64,000 bases of DNA from an uncultured Treponema sp. (GCA_946410085.1 CAMJZA010000008.1:1-64000); one strand, 5' to 3'. Shown: positions 1 to 9,351, counted from the first letter of the stretch. A program made the numbers and translations. The notes: a model not told the origin generated them from the sequence alone.

Positions 1-54
1 GCTCGCGCCACTAGCACCTCAAGCTAGCGTGTCTACCAATTCCACCACCCCCGC
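1..54 (-). tRNA. tRNA-Leu (anticodon GAG), 3' part outside window
   Basis: Read on the minus strand, the sequence from 54 down begins with a leucine-type acceptor strand (GCGGGGGTGG) and has a D-arm with GGTAGACAC. The anticodon stem CTAGC/GCTAG encloses a 7-base loop whose anticodon is GAG (complement of 18-20), reading CUC/CUU leucine codons. The start of the long class II variable arm follows and the window ends inside it. The TpsiC arm and 3' end are not visible, so processing and a CCA end cannot be judged. Confidence 0.9.
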
Positions 55-249
55 ATTGTATGCGAACAGCACAAGGTTACTCTGGAAAGCTGCCCCTGCA
101 CTGAAATGTAGCGTAATAATAGAAGATTGCAGCAATTTAGTCAAGTGGCAGGCACGCTTTTTGTGCAGGACATGCCTTTTCCCTTCAAAATGCAAATTTT
201 GTGCTTTCACAGTGGCAAATTCCATACTTCTGTGATACTATATAGAGCT

Positions 250-891
250 ATGGCGTACTTTCCACTTTTTGTAAACTTGAAAAACAAAGAGGTCCTTGTT
301 ATCGGAGGGGGTACTGTTGCCTTTCAGGAGATGGCAACATTCCTGACCTTCGAGCCCAAGATAACGCTTGTCGCCGCAGAAGTCGGCCAGAACCTTGAAG
401 TCCTCATCGGCGCATACTCAAGCCAGGTCAGCTACATACAGAAAGAGCCGACGCTGGAACTCCTCCAGTCGCTCGACTGCAACCCCACGCTGGTCATCGT
501 CACGACCGAAAACACCGCGCTCAACGCCGAAATCTACGAATACTACCGGAATAAAAATGTCCTTGTCGAAGACATCTCCAGCCGTTCCCGATGTGACTTC
601 ATCTTCCCGGCAATCCTCAAGCGGGGCGACGTCGTGTGCGGCATATCGTCAAGCGGGAAGAGCCCGCACGTCTCCCAGTTCATCAAGACCCTGATCGAAG
701 GGGCAATCCCCCAGAACATCAGCGAAATCAACGAACACATGGAAGAAATCCGCCGGGCCGTCCGCCAGTCCATCACCGACCCGGCCAAGCGGTCGCGGAC
801 GCTCCAGACCATCTTCATGCGCCTCATCGAAGACGACAACCAGACTTCCGATGCGGAAATAGACGGAATCATTGCCGATGCGGAACTTTAA
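250..891 (+). CDS. precorrin-2 dehydrogenase / siroheme synthase N-terminal domain protein (CysG-N/SirC/Met8 type)
   Basis: 213 aa from the ATG at 250; the frame is open further upstream, but homology begins at MAYFPLFVNL. Residues 15-25 form a Rossmann dinucleotide loop (VLVIGGGTVAF), and a family block SRCDFIFPA followed by ILKRGD and SSSGKSPHV is present. Family members oxidise precorrin-2 to sirohydrochlorin with NAD+, and some insert iron to give siroheme. The C-terminal uroporphyrinogen methyltransferase half of full CysG is absent, so this is the stand-alone form. It overlaps the kinase gene downstream by 14 bases, suggesting co-transcription. A weak -10 (TACTAT, 236-241) lies 8 bases before the ATG and no clear ribosome binding site is seen. 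Confidence 0.88.
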   Translation: MAYFPLFVNLKNKEVLVIGGGTVAFQEMATFLTFEPKITLVAAEVGQNLEVLIGAYSSQVSYIQKEPTLELLQSLDCNPTLVIVTTENTALNAEIYEYYRNKNVLVEDISSRSRCDFIFPAILKRGDVVCGISSSGKSPHVSQFIKTLIEGAIPQNISEINEHMEEIRRAVRQSITDPAKRSRTLQTIFMRLIEDDNQTSDAEIDGIIADAEL

Positions 892-3800
892 GCTGCAGCA
901 GTTCAGGTTCATATTCGTTGCCCTCCTGACGCTTGCCTTCTCCCTCGCCGTAAGCCGTGCCGTCATGAAGGGAATGGAAAGCCGGAAGCGGGAACAGGTC
1001 TCCTACGTTGCGGACAACATTGTCGGCAGGCTCCAGAACGTATTTGCCCAGTACTACATCACGGCAAAGAGCATATCAGGCTACGTGACAAGCAGGAGGG
1101 GCAACTATACAGGGCTGGACGCCGTCACCATCAACTACACGAACAACATCGACGGCATTGCCAGCGTCCAGCTTTCCCACGAAGACAGGACGGTCATGTG
1201 CCTGCCGGCAGGCTCCGGAGACATAGCGGCTGACGGCTTTTTGAGCGGCCTTTTGGCGGCTGACGATGCAAAGGCGCGGGATTTCAAGATTCCCATCATG
1301 AGCGGCCCCTACGACCAGCAGGACAGCAGCTGCCTCATCCTGCGTAGCCCCGTCTTCCTGAACGGAAACAGTGGCAATGCGGAATTCTGGGGATTCTGCA
1401 GCATCGTCATCGACATGAAGCAGTTCTTCGCCCGGTCCGGCATCAAGCGCATCAACGACATGGGCTACTCCTACCAGCTGTGGATGCAGGGCAAGTCAGA
1501 CGTCATCGTGTACGACGGCATCCTCGGGGACTTCGAGACCCCCTACCGGGCGGACTTTTCGATGGGAAACAAGGACTGGATCCTCTACGTGGAGCCGATT
1601 GAAGGCTGGGTCAGCAGGGAAGTCATGACCGTCTGCGTTGCGGGCAGCTTCCTTGCCGCCATCATCCTGACCCTGCTGGAATTCCTGACCGGCAACATCA
1701 TCAGGAACAATGCGATCCTGCGGAACCAGACCCGGCAGCTGCGCCTGTCCGAGGAAAAGGAGCGCAGGCTCAAGAATGTCTATGAAGTTTCCATCGAGAG
1801 CGTCGAACTCTTCCTCTGGGAACTTTCGCTCAAGGACGGCAGCGCCCGGCTCCTTGACAACCCCTATACCCAGAAAATCAGCCGGGAATACAATATCCCC
1901 CGGGAAATCCCCAACCTGATGAAGTTTATCAGTGCATACTGTATTAAGGAAGACAGCAGGGCGCTTGACAACATCTTTTCCAAGGTCCGCCAGGGGGACA
2001 GCAACATAGACGAAATCATTCACTTTGATCCGGGGAACGGCAGTCAGCTGCATACCATACGCATTTCCTATACGGTCATCTGTGATGAATACGGAAAGCC
2101 GGTCAAATGCTACGGCGTTGCGCAGGACATTACCGCAGACAACGCGAAGCGGGACGGCTACAACCAGGAACGGGTCTTCTTCGTCTCCTTCCGGGGCAAG
2201 GAGATGACGAACCGCCTCCGCGCCGACCTGACGACCGATGAAATACTGGACTGCCCGTCCGCCGTGCCGGAACTCACGGACCTCTCCTACACCCGGCATC
2301 TGGACGGCAACCCGGAAAGGGACGTCATCATCGAAGACGGCAAGACCGCCGGGGAACTGATGGGCAGGAACCAGCTGCTCCAGCAGTATTCCATGGGCAT
2401 CCGCTCCTTCGTCTATGAATACCAGACGGGAAAGATCGGTACCACCCGTTCCTGGATACGGACTGTCATCAAGCTCTTTGAGTCTCCCGACAACAAGCAC
2501 GTCGAGATGTTCCGCTATGACTACGATATTTCGGAACAGAAAAACGAGCAGCTCCTCATCGGCCGCATCATCAATTCAATCTACGAGAAAATCGGCGTCA
2601 TTGACCTGCCCGACGGTACCTTCAGGAACTTCATGGTGAACAAGGAAATCGTGTCCGACAGCGGCATGCCCTACGACGAGTACATGCAGGTAACCGTGGC
2701 GGGACGCTACATTCCCGAAACCGAACAGGCGCTCTTCCGCGAGGCAATGCGGCTCGATACCGTCAAGAAGGAACTGGCCGCCCACGACCTGTACACCTTC
2801 ACGACCCCCTACCTTGAAACCGGGGCAGATGACGGGGCAACCCTCAAGCACTACAAGATGATCCGCTTCTGCTACCTTGATGAACGGCGAGCCATCATCA
2901 TCGTCTGCATATCCGACGTTACGCGGCAGAACGAGAAGGAGATGGAGCAGAAGGAGGAACTGCGCAATGCCCTCATCAAGGCGGAAAGTGCCAACCGGGC
3001 AAAGAGCGAGTTCGTCTCCCGCATCAGCCACGACATCCGTACGCCCATCGGGGCAATCCAGAACCTGACGCAGTTTGCAAAGAGAGACGTGGACGACAAG
3101 GAAAAGCTGCTCCACGACCTTACCCAGATTGAAACGAGCAACAAGTTCCTCCTCTCGCTCATCAACGACGTGCTTGACATCTCCAAGGTGGACAAGGGGC
3201 AGATAAAGCTTACCCCGGAAATTTATCCCTACCGGGAATACATCGACAGTCTCAGGAACATCATCGAACCGATGTGCCAGACCAAGGGCCTGCACTGGCA
3301 GATAGTCGAGGCAAAGGACGGCTACGGCGGTGCCGCCATCATAGACCGCATCCGCCTGAACCAGATAGCGCTGAACATCCTGTCCAATGCGGTCAAGTAC
3401 ACGCCCGAATGCGGGGAAGTTACCTATACGTCAAAGAGTTACCGGGCGGACGACGGGCGCTTCATCCTCGCCTTCGATGTCAAGGATACGGGAATCGGCA
3501 TGAGCGAGGAATTCCAGAAGCACATGTTCGAGGAATTCTCCCAGGAATACAACAATTCCCAGCGGCCCAAGGGCATCACCGGCACCGGTCTGGGACTGGC
3601 AATCGTCAAGCGCATGGTCGACCTGATGGGCGGCCGCCTGTCGGTCCAGAGTGCAATCGGCGTCGGAACCACCGTCAGCGTTGAAATTCCCTGCGAGTTC
3701 ATGACGGAAAGCGAAATAAACGAGTCGACGAAAAAGAACCTTGAACTGGAGCAGCAGAATGAGAACGCACAGGTCATGCTCCCGGGCAAGGTGCTGCTTG

Positions 3801-4156
3801 CAGAGGACAACCCCATCAATACCGACATTGCGATGACGATCCTTGACATCTTTGGCTGCAAGGTTGACCATGCCGAAAACGGCAAGGAAGCGGTGGAACT
3901 GTTCGCCTATTCCAAGCCCAGCGAATACGCCGTCATCCTGATGGACATACAGATGCCCTTCATGGACGGCTATGAGGCAACCAGGCGGATCCGCGCCCTC
4001 AAGCGGGATGACGCCAAGACGGTCCCGATCATCGCCATGACGGCGGATGCCTTCGAGGATGCCCGGCAGCGGGCTTATGATGCCGGCGTTGACGACTACC
4101 TGACCAAGCCGCTGAACCCGAAGGAGCTCAAGCGCCGCCTGCTCGACATAAGCTAG
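878..4156 (+). CDS. membrane-bound hybrid sensor histidine kinase / response regulator
   Basis: 1092 aa from the ATG at 878 (a TTG lies two codons earlier). A membrane helix at residues 8-28 and another near 250-272 flank an extracytoplasmic sensing region of about 220 residues. After this come PAS-like segments (one ends in GVAQDIT), then HisKA with SRISHDIRTP (phospho-accepting His about residue 718) and HATPase_c with DTGIGM and GTGLGLAI. A receiver domain at the C-terminus has acidic pocket LAEDNP, phospho-acceptor Asp about residue 1023 in LMDIQMP, and conserved Lys in YLTKPL. No HPt domain follows, so phosphate must go to a separate HPt protein if a relay operates. The ligand is unknown. 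It overlaps the upstream siroheme-pathway gene by 14 bases. Confidence 0.92.
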   Translation: MRNFKLQQFRFIFVALLTLAFSLAVSRAVMKGMESRKREQVSYVADNIVGRLQNVFAQYYITAKSISGYVTSRRGNYTGLDAVTINYTNNIDGIASVQLSHEDRTVMCLPAGSGDIAADGFLSGLLAADDAKARDFKIPIMSGPYDQQDSSCLILRSPVFLNGNSGNAEFWGFCSIVIDMKQFFARSGIKRINDMGYSYQLWMQGKSDVIVYDGILGDFETPYRADFSMGNKDWILYVEPIEGWVSREVMTVCVAGSFLAAIILTLLEFLTGNIIRNNAILRNQTRQLRLSEEKERRLKNVYEVSIESVELFLWELSLKDGSARLLDNPYTQKISREYNIPREIPNLMKFISAYCIKEDSRALDNIFSKVRQGDSNIDEIIHFDPGNGSQLHTIRISYTVICDEYGKPVKCYGVAQDITADNAKRDGYNQERVFFVSFRGKEMTNRLRADLTTDEILDCPSAVPELTDLSYTRHLDGNPERDVIIEDGKTAGELMGRNQLLQQYSMGIRSFVYEYQTGKIGTTRSWIRTVIKLFESPDNKHVEMFRYDYDISEQKNEQLLIGRIINSIYEKIGVIDLPDGTFRNFMVNKEIVSDSGMPYDEYMQVTVAGRYIPETEQALFREAMRLDTVKKELAAHDLYTFTTPYLETGADDGATLKHYKMIRFCYLDERRAIIIVCISDVTRQNEKEMEQKEELRNALIKAESANRAKSEFVSRISHDIRTPIGAIQNLTQFAKRDVDDKEKLLHDLTQIETSNKFLLSLINDVLDISKVDKGQIKLTPEIYPYREYIDSLRNIIEPMCQTKGLHWQIVEAKDGYGGAAIIDRIRLNQIALNILSNAVKYTPECGEVTYTSKSYRADDGRFILAFDVKDTGIGMSEEFQKHMFEEFSQEYNNSQRPKGITGTGLGLAIVKRMVDLMGGRLSVQSAIGVGTTVSVEIPCEFMTESEINESTKKNLELEQQNENAQVMLPGKVLLAEDNPINTDIAMTILDIFGCKVDHAENGKEAVELFAYSKPSEYAVILMDIQMPFMDGYEATRRIRALKRDDAKTVPIIAMTADAFEDARQRAYDAGVDDYLTKPLNPKELKRRLLDIS

Positions 4157-4198
4157 CGGGACGGTTGCCGGATACGGCCCGGCAGGCCGTTCCTGCGG

Positions 4199-4996
4199 CT
4201 ACAGCTTTCCCATCGCTGCGAGGATCAGGCTTGCCGAGACCGTTGCGGCGGTCTCCGTGCGGAGTACCCGCTTTCCCATGCTGAGCAGGCTGAATCCGTC
4301 CTGAACCAGCAGGTCCCGCTCCCGATCCGTCCATCCCCGTTCGCTCCCGATTGCCGAAACCGCCCCGCAGCCTGGTCCCAGCAGGACGCTCCGCTCCCGC
4401 CCCAGACGGGAAGCAAGGCTTTCCTCAGGGCGAACATTATCCATCGCATACTTCATTACTGCCTGAAAGTCCCGGGCTTCCTGCCGGACTTCCGAAAGCG
4501 CTTCCGGCACATCCGGACAGATTTTGACCCGAGGCACGTGGGTGCCTGCCGCCTGGACCGTCCCCTCGAGCAGCATCGCATGACAGGCTTCCTCGCTGCA
4601 GAGCGTCGACTTGAGGTAGGACTTTTCTCCCAGTTCCGTCCCGCACAGGTACACCGAACAGACCCCCAGGCCCGCCATGTCGCGGAGCAGGCGCTTGAGC
4701 TGAATGGGGCGGGGAAATCCGATCAGCATGATGAGCGGGTACAGGGGCTTCCCGTCCCCTTCGGGAACGAAGGAGAAGGTCATGCTTCCCCCCCGGTAGC
4801 TTTTTCCGTTGGGAGCGGTCATCTGCTGCGCTTCAATGCGTTCAATCCGTGCCGTACCGGACTCCCCGCCGATAATCCCGGCGGCAAAACAGTCGCCTTC
4901 CCCCTTATGGAGGACGGTCAGGATGTGCTTCGCCCGCTCGTCGCGCAGGTCGAGCGGTACGCCCAGTTCTTCCGGTTTGAAAAGGCAGATGTTCAT
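4199..4996 (-). CDS. rsmE: RsmE-type 16S rRNA m3U1498 methyltransferase
   Basis: 265 aa from the ATG at 4996; a GTG 18 bases upstream (5014) is a possible alternative. RsmE enzymes use S-adenosylmethionine to methylate N3 of U1498 in 16S rRNA. An N-terminal PUA-like part has DERAKHILTVLH, and the C-terminal SPOUT knot ends in SMGKRVLRTETAATVS, matching the family's LG-RILRTETA signature. The family's GPEGG loop reads GPGCG here, so the usual glutamate is missing, which may affect cofactor binding or be a lineage variant. The gene is convergent with the histidine kinase and stands alone. Confidence 0.85.
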   Translation of the reverse strand: MNICLFKPEELGVPLDLRDERAKHILTVLHKGEGDCFAAGIIGGESGTARIERIEAQQMTAPNGKSYRGGSMTFSFVPEGDGKPLYPLIMLIGFPRPIQLKRLLRDMAGLGVCSVYLCGTELGEKSYLKSTLCSEEACHAMLLEGTVQAAGTHVPRVKICPDVPEALSEVRQEARDFQAVMKYAMDNVRPEESLASRLGRERSVLLGPGCGAVSAIGSERGWTDRERDLLVQDGFSLLSMGKRVLRTETAATVSASLILAAMGKL

Positions 4997-5063
4997 ATCC
5001 CGGAAGCATAGCACAGGCCGGACGAAAAATCCAGCGGCAGGGGCTGTGCCCTGTGCAGGCTAC

Positions 5064-5092
5064 TTGACTTTTACCTGCTTTTATGGCAGAAT
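5064..5092 (+). promoter_or_regulatory. sigma70-like promoter of rpsU
   Basis: TTGACT (5064-5069), a 17-base spacer and CAGAAT (5087-5092), about 45 bases before the rpsU start. This is inferred from consensus match and spacing. Confidence 0.55.
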
Positions 5093-5136
5093 TCAGCTTC
5101 CTGCGGAACTGCCGCAGGTGAGGATGGTGAAACAAG

Positions 5137-5355
5137 TTGGCAAGCATTTTGGTCGAAGACGGTGAAAACCTCGAGAAGGCAATCAAGCGCTTCAAGAGGA
5201 TGGTCGAAAAAGAGGGCATTATCCGCGAGTACAAGCGGCGTGAATACTATGAAAAGCCTTCAACGATCCTCAACCGCAAGAACAAAGCCATTCAGCGCAA
5301 GCTGATGAAGAAGACTCGTCCTTCTTCACGGCCGCATGATACGAAATCGTTCTAA
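5137..5355 (+). CDS. rpsU: 30S ribosomal protein S21
   Basis: 72 aa, highly basic, with the S21 hallmark [12 protein letters not shown] followed by [19 protein letters not shown]21 is a small-subunit protein near the platform that helps initiation. The start is TTG at 5137: the ATG at 5124 is out of frame, and GGTGAGGATGG just upstream supplies ribosome-binding purines. The gene is monocistronic, with its own promoter and a terminator directly downstream. The C-terminal extension ([15 protein letters not shown]) is longer than in the shortest S21 proteins. Confidence 0.95.
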   Translation: MASILVEDGENLEKAIKRFKRMVEKEGIIREYKRREYYEKPSTILNRKNKAIQRKLMKKTRPSSRPHDTKSF

Positions 5356-5360
5356 AGGCG

Positions 5361-5388
5361 AAAGGCTCCCGTACAGGGAGCTTTTTTT
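5361..5388 (+). terminator. intrinsic terminator after rpsU
   Basis: GGCTCCC and GGGAGCT pair around a 5-base loop, followed by a run of seven T (5382-5388). It starts 6 bases after the rpsU stop. Confidence 0.85.
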
Positions 5389-5420
5389 ATGGCAGCTCTC
5401 TAGTAATTTATATGGAGAAA

Positions 5421-5435
5421 TGATACACTGACCCT
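5421..5435 (+). promoter_or_regulatory. extended -10 promoter, six bases before the start codon
   Basis: TGATACACT (5421-5429) is an extended -10 (TGn-TACACT). The hexamer ends six bases before the ATG at 5436. With the usual distance to +1, the transcript would begin at the ATG, so it is probably leaderless. Confidence 0.5.
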
Positions 5436-6029
5436 ATGAAAAGACCCCTCATCGGACTGAAAATTCTGAAAGCGCTTGCTCCGGCCCTTGTGCTGCTGGC
5501 AGTTTCCCCCTGTGATGCAATCGGGCTCAAATCAAAGGAGATTCCCCCGGACGCCTCTGACAAGGAAATCATTCAGATGGCACAGAAGGCGTTCAACAAC
5601 AATAACTTCAAGCTTGCAACGAAGTATTACAACGAACTCCTGCTGCGTTACGGGGACAACCCGGCGGACTACGTCATCGGCACCTATGAGATAGCCCATA
5701 TCGCCGTCAGGAAAAAGGACTACAAGACTGCGGTTCCCATGCTCAACGAAATACTCAATATATACGATGATACGCCGGCCGGTGCCATTCCCCCCGCATA
5801 CCGGGTGCTTGCCCAGAATGACCTCAAGCGGGTCCCGGATAATACGCGGCGTACCATTACCGCTAGGGACAACAACAACGACTATTACGAAAACGGCGAC
5901 TACGGCGACACGGACTTCTTCGGCACTCCCGATTACGGGGCCTCTGATGACGCAGACGACGGATACGGCGCGTCGGACAATGGCGGCTACGGCTCGGACG
6001 GAGATTACAGCGGGTTCCGCTGGTACTAG
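5436..6029 (+). CDS. exported TPR-like protein with Asp/Gly/Tyr-rich tail, function unknown
   Basis: 197 aa. A Sec signal peptide spans residues 1-28 (MKRP start, hydrophobic core ALAPALVLLAV). Residues 40-125 form helical pairs of TPR type (MAQKAFNNNNFKLATKYYNELLLRYG). From about residue 140 the sequence is low-complexity, dominated by D, G, Y and N, and ends in GFRWY. The protein is probably periplasmic or surface-attached and TPR parts normally mediate protein contacts; no catalytic motif is seen. It is monocistronic between two strong terminators, with a probable leaderless start. Confidence 0.7.
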   Translation: MKRPLIGLKILKALAPALVLLAVSPCDAIGLKSKEIPPDASDKEIIQMAQKAFNNNNFKLATKYYNELLLRYGDNPADYVIGTYEIAHIAVRKKDYKTAVPMLNEILNIYDDTPAGAIPPAYRVLAQNDLKRVPDNTRRTITARDNNNDYYENGDYGDTDFFGTPDYGASDDADDGYGASDNGGYGSDGDYSGFRWY

Positions 6030-6061
6030 AAGCTCTCGGATTCCGAGGTCAGTTCAGGACA

Positions 6062-6097
6062 AAAAAAGGCGGAAGCTGTCATGCTTCCGCCTTTTCT
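6062..6097. terminator. bidirectional intrinsic terminator
   Basis: A perfect stem AAAAAGGCGGAAGC / GCTTCCGCCTTTT around a 6-base loop, with A-tract and T-tract on the two sides. It can serve both the TPR gene ending at 6029 (plus) and the vWA gene ending at 6203 (minus). Confidence 0.9.
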
Positions 6098-6202
6098 TTT
6101 TTGCTGCCTGGTCTATGCACCGGTACTCTTGATGCACCGGTGACGGTATCGTATTCCGTCGTTCCTGACGTTCAGCTGCCCGTCTCTCCGGCGGGCAGGC
6201 TG

Positions 6203-8095
6203 CTATTTCCAGGACTTTGTCTTGCTGTTGTCATCGGGAACCAGAATACTCTGGATTGTTATGCCCTTTTCTGCCGTCAGGTTCATGACCATATCCTTCG
6301 AAATTTTCTTTGTACCGCGCGGCTTGCTGTGCGGCGGAGCATCACCGATCAGGACAATCCTCCGTTCCGCATTCTTGCGCCAGTTGTAGAACTCAAGGCT
6401 GCTGTAGAGTGCCTCGTAGACCGGTTCCGGTATGTCGCCGCCCTCACTGCCCTGAATGCGGATGCTGTTCAGGTTCTTTACGAACTTGTCAAAGTCGTCC
6501 GTAAAGTTGAACATCTTGATCGGCATCTGCTTGTAGCGCCAGTCATCACCATAGTCACGGTAGAACAGGAGGCCGAGCCGGATGTCGCCGAACTCGTTCA
6601 GCTGTTCCTTCAGGCGGGGCAGCCAGTTCTGCCGCAGGGACTGAAGGTCATCCTTCATGCTTCCCGTCGCGTCAATGGCGAAGACGATGTCGACTACATC
6701 CTTCGGATGAATTCCCGCAAGGATATTGTACAGGTCATCCGGCAGGGTGTCTGCACCCCGTGAATAGGTCGTCATGCCGCCGCCGCCGGACGAAATTTCG
6801 TTGAAGGAGTTTCCTGCATCTTCGTTGTAGTCGTCCGTCAGCGTAATCGTCGGCTCTTCGTCCTCTTCCTCATCGTCATAATCATACGTAGAGGGCTCGG
6901 GTTCTTCAGGTTCCTCCGGCTCTTCAGGCTCCTCGGGTTCCTCTGGTTCTTCCGGCTCCTCAGGCTCTTCGGGTTCCTCCGGTTCTTCCGGTTCCTCAGG
7001 CTCTTCGGGTTCCTCCGGTTCTTCCGGCTCCTCAGGTTCTTCGGGTTCCTCCGGTTCTTCAGGTTCCTCGGGTTCCTCATAGACGTAGGGATCCGGCTCG
7101 CCGAACAGCTCGTAGAAGGGGACGACCGGCTCCGGCTCGGGTGACGCCTCGCGCGGATATTCCGTAATCTCCGTCGTTACCGTGGTTTCGGTCGTCGTGG
7201 TCGTCTCGGTATCCTTCTTTTGGGAGTCGGGATCTTCCCAGGGCTCCTCGTCTTCATCGCCGGAAACAGGTTCGGGTTCGGGGCCGCGGGGCTTTTCTAC
7301 TTCCTTGACGACCTCTTTTTCCACAACCTTCTCGACGACCTTTTCAACTTCCTTTACGATGACCTCAGGTTCAGCCTTCGCAGGCTCTTCGTCCCTGTCC
7401 GTATTGACGGGTTCGGGCTCCGGTCCCCGCTTCTGAGGCTTTGTTTCTTCTTCCGGTTCTTCCGGCTCCGGCTCGCTGACCGGTTCCGGCTGCGGTTCGA
7501 CCTTCTTTTTCTTCTCTTTCTGCTTCTTGGAGACCTTTACGAGCGTTTCATAGTCGAACATGAAGGGGTTGTCCGCATAGCGGCCCTCATAGTCGGCGTA
7601 CTTCTTTTCAAAGCTCCGGATGTTTATGAACAGTCCCCGCTCAATCTCCGCCGTTCCGTGGCGCTCCCAGGGATATCCCCAGACCAGCTTGCGGGGAATA
7701 TAGATGTGAAAGCACTCGCCGAGCTTGGGATGCCTGACGACGGTAGAAGAAATGAGGCTGTACCTGGAATACTGCGATTTCAGGACCTCTCCGTTCAGCA
7801 TGCGGATTTCGTCACCATTGACGCTGTTATATTCTTCGGCACGGTAGGCAAAGCTGTCCTTCTTTCCCTCCGGGTCCCTCGTCGTCTCGCAAAGCAGGAC
7901 GCTGTTTATACCGGGTTTCTTGCGGATATACAGGTCGACGCCGTTCGTCTTCCAGTCTCCGTCCCGCTCTTCTACGACTAAATCTTCCTTATACAGATAC
8001 AGGTCGGTTTTATCCTGTGCATGGACGAAACCGGGGGCAATACCGGAAAGATATATAATCGAAAATACTAAAAACAGCTTCACGTATTTCTTCAT
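6203..8095 (-). CDS. exported von Willebrand factor A protein with long (EEP)n repeat
   Basis: 630 aa. Residues 1-26 are a Sec signal peptide ending VHA. A unique N-terminal domain runs to about residue 190, followed by a proline/glutamate-rich stalk with PEPEPV motifs and VEKVVEK repeats. About 20 uninterrupted Glu-Glu-Pro units follow, encoded at about 6894-7080. The C-terminal 170 residues are a vWA domain with MIDAS-type DATGSM and the later GGDIPEPV segment. vWA domains bind metal and protein ligands; the repeat resembles an extended periplasmic spacer, as in TonB-like proteins. Transcribed alone and convergent with its left neighbour. The partner is unknown. Confidence 0.75.
   Translation of the reverse strand: MKKYVKLFLVFSIIYLSGIAPGFVHAQDKTDLYLYKEDLVVEERDGDWKTNGVDLYIRKKPGINSVLLCETTRDPEGKKDSFAYRAEEYNSVNGDEIRMLNGEVLKSQYSRYSLISSTVVRHPKLGECFHIYIPRKLVWGYPWERHGTAEIERGLFINIRSFEKKYADYEGRYADNPFMFDYETLVKVSKKQKEKKKKVEPQPEPVSEPEPEEPEEETKPQKRGPEPEPVNTDRDEEPAKAEPEVIVKEVEKVVEKVVEKEVVKEVEKPRGPEPEPVSGDEDEEPWEDPDSQKKDTETTTTTETTVTTEITEYPREASPEPEPVVPFYELFGEPDPYVYEEPEEPEEPEEPEEPEEPEEPEEPEEPEEPEEPEEPEEPEEPEEPEEPEEPEEPEEPEEPEPSTYDYDDEEEDEEPTITLTDDYNEDAGNSFNEISSGGGGMTTYSRGADTLPDDLYNILAGIHPKDVVDIVFAIDATGSMKDDLQSLRQNWLPRLKEQLNEFGDIRLGLLFYRDYGDDWRYKQMPIKMFNFTDDFDKFVKNLNSIRIQGSEGGDIPEPVYEALYSSLEFYNWRKNAERRIVLIGDAPPHSKPRGTKKISKDMVMNLTAEKGITIQSILVPDDNSKTKSWK
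6892..7080 (-). repeat. 9-bp-based coding repeat, about 20 Glu-Glu-Pro units
   Basis: Tandem repeats of GA(A/G)GA(A/G)CC(N) units inside the vWA gene. Synonymous codons vary in a higher-order pattern, which suggests that blocks of several units were duplicated. Unit loss or gain keeps the reading frame. Confidence 0.85.
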
Positions 8096-8138
8096 ACTCT
8101 TATCATCGGCCTTTTTACATAAGCTTTTACTGGAAAGC

Positions 8139-8166
8139 TTGAAAAAAGGCGGAAATATGGTATACT
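8139..8166 (+). promoter_or_regulatory. sigma70-like promoter with extended -10
   Basis: TTGAAA (8139-8144), a 16-base spacer and TATACT (8161-8166) preceded by TGG, giving an extended -10. It fits the two-gene unit starting at 8248. Confidence 0.6.
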
Positions 8167-8247
8167 GGAAGGCGATTGACGGTAAGACCAGTAAAAGGGA
8201 GTCCCGGAACAGCCGAGACTTTAGAAAGAATTTTGAAAGAAACAGAA

Positions 8248-9351
8248 ATGAAAGAAGAAAACGCAGCGCTTGAGTTTACCCCGGTCAGCATAGACAGCTT
8301 CTTTGACAAGAGCGAACTTCAGGCAGATTCAATCGGCATAGGCATTACCATCCTCACGAAGCATCAGGAGATGCTGGTCAAGAAGCTCCTTGACGTCCTG
8401 CACAGGGATGCGCCGGATCGGGTGGAACACCTGGAAACGCGCCTGCGCAATGTCGAAAAGCTCGCAAAGGACATTGCCCTCTTTCCCTCCCTTCTGGAGC
8501 GGACGGAAACGAATACGAGCGTGCGGACGCCCCAGGAACTGGTGGAAAGCCTGATTTCCTACCATGAGGAGGGCGACACCCTCCTGCAGCTGCCTTCCAA
8601 GGCAACGCTGGGCAAGAGCTTCCTCGTTACGAAAGTCCATACCTTCTATTCCATGTACAAGCTTGCCCGCGACTTCACTTCTATGGAAGAAAAAGAAGTC
8701 AAGGAATACATCGACGAGACGATTTCCATGATGCTCACCCTCATGGCGGAAGACGTCTATCTGGACATCATCCGCGACGAGGCGATTGCCAAGGATCTCC
8801 GGCGGGAAATGGCGGTTTCCCTCATAATCCTCTGGGAACACCGGTCCGACCAGACGATTGACGACATTGCGCCCGTCCTCCAGTCCGTCTGGCAGGCACG
8901 GCGCAGGATAGCGCCGATTTTCGGCACGATGATGGGTACGAGCGAGCTCATGCAGGTGTCCATGCAGATGGACGGGCAGTGGGTGCAGTTCATGAAAGCC
9001 CGCCTTTCCGACCCGGACGTTGCACAGGCAATGGAAGAGTTCCTCTTCGGCATTTCCTATGAGCAGATTCTGCGGCTCAAGGAAATCCTCAAGAATCAGG
9101 GCGTCAAGAACATCGGCCGCGACGAGGTCAGCTCCTATCTGGGCGAGCGCGTCAAGACGGACATTGCGGCGGACTACCGGGACTTCTACCTCCTGTTCAC
9201 GGTCCGGCGCGACAATGCCCGTGTCCGCTCCCGCCTGCACTTTGACGGTCCCAAGCATACGCTGGAAGACCACTTCATCCGCTTCGTCATCGAGCAGAAT
9301 GCAGCCCGGCAGCTGATGGATTCTGTCGCAGCACAAGAGAACCGCCCATGA
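8248..9351 (+). CDS. conserved cytoplasmic protein of unknown function
   Basis: 367 aa from the ATG at 8248. The frame is open from a TTG at 8176, but that start would lie only nine bases after the promoter -10. No signal peptide or membrane helix is seen; the sequence is mostly alpha-helical and charged, with segments such as TKHQEMLVKKLLDVLHRD and MSVSLI-like hydrophobic helices. I recognise no catalytic motif or named family. Its stop overlaps the start of the XRE-cupin gene by four bases (ATGA), so the two are translationally coupled and may act together. Strand, composition and length all support a real gene. Confidence 0.75.
   Translation: MKEENAALEFTPVSIDSFFDKSELQADSIGIGITILTKHQEMLVKKLLDVLHRDAPDRVEHLETRLRNVEKLAKDIALFPSLLERTETNTSVRTPQELVESLISYHEEGDTLLQLPSKATLGKSFLVTKVHTFYSMYKLARDFTSMEEKEVKEYIDETISMMLTLMAEDVYLDIIRDEAIAKDLRREMAVSLIILWEHRSDQTIDDIAPVLQSVWQARRRIAPIFGTMMGTSELMQVSMQMDGQWVQFMKARLSDPDVAQAMEEFLFGISYEQILRLKEILKNQGVKNIGRDEVSSYLGERVKTDIAADYRDFYLLFTVRRDNARVRSRLHFDGPKHTLEDHFIRFVIEQNAARQLMDSVAAQENRP

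Noticed and set aside
1496-2500. Long minus-strand frame opposite the histidine kinase
   Set aside because: Shadow frame in GC-rich coding DNA; the plus strand has clear kinase domains.
7220-7981. Long plus-strand frame opposite the vWA gene
   Set aside because: Low-complexity antisense of the Glu/Pro repeat and charged stalk; no domain or start signal.
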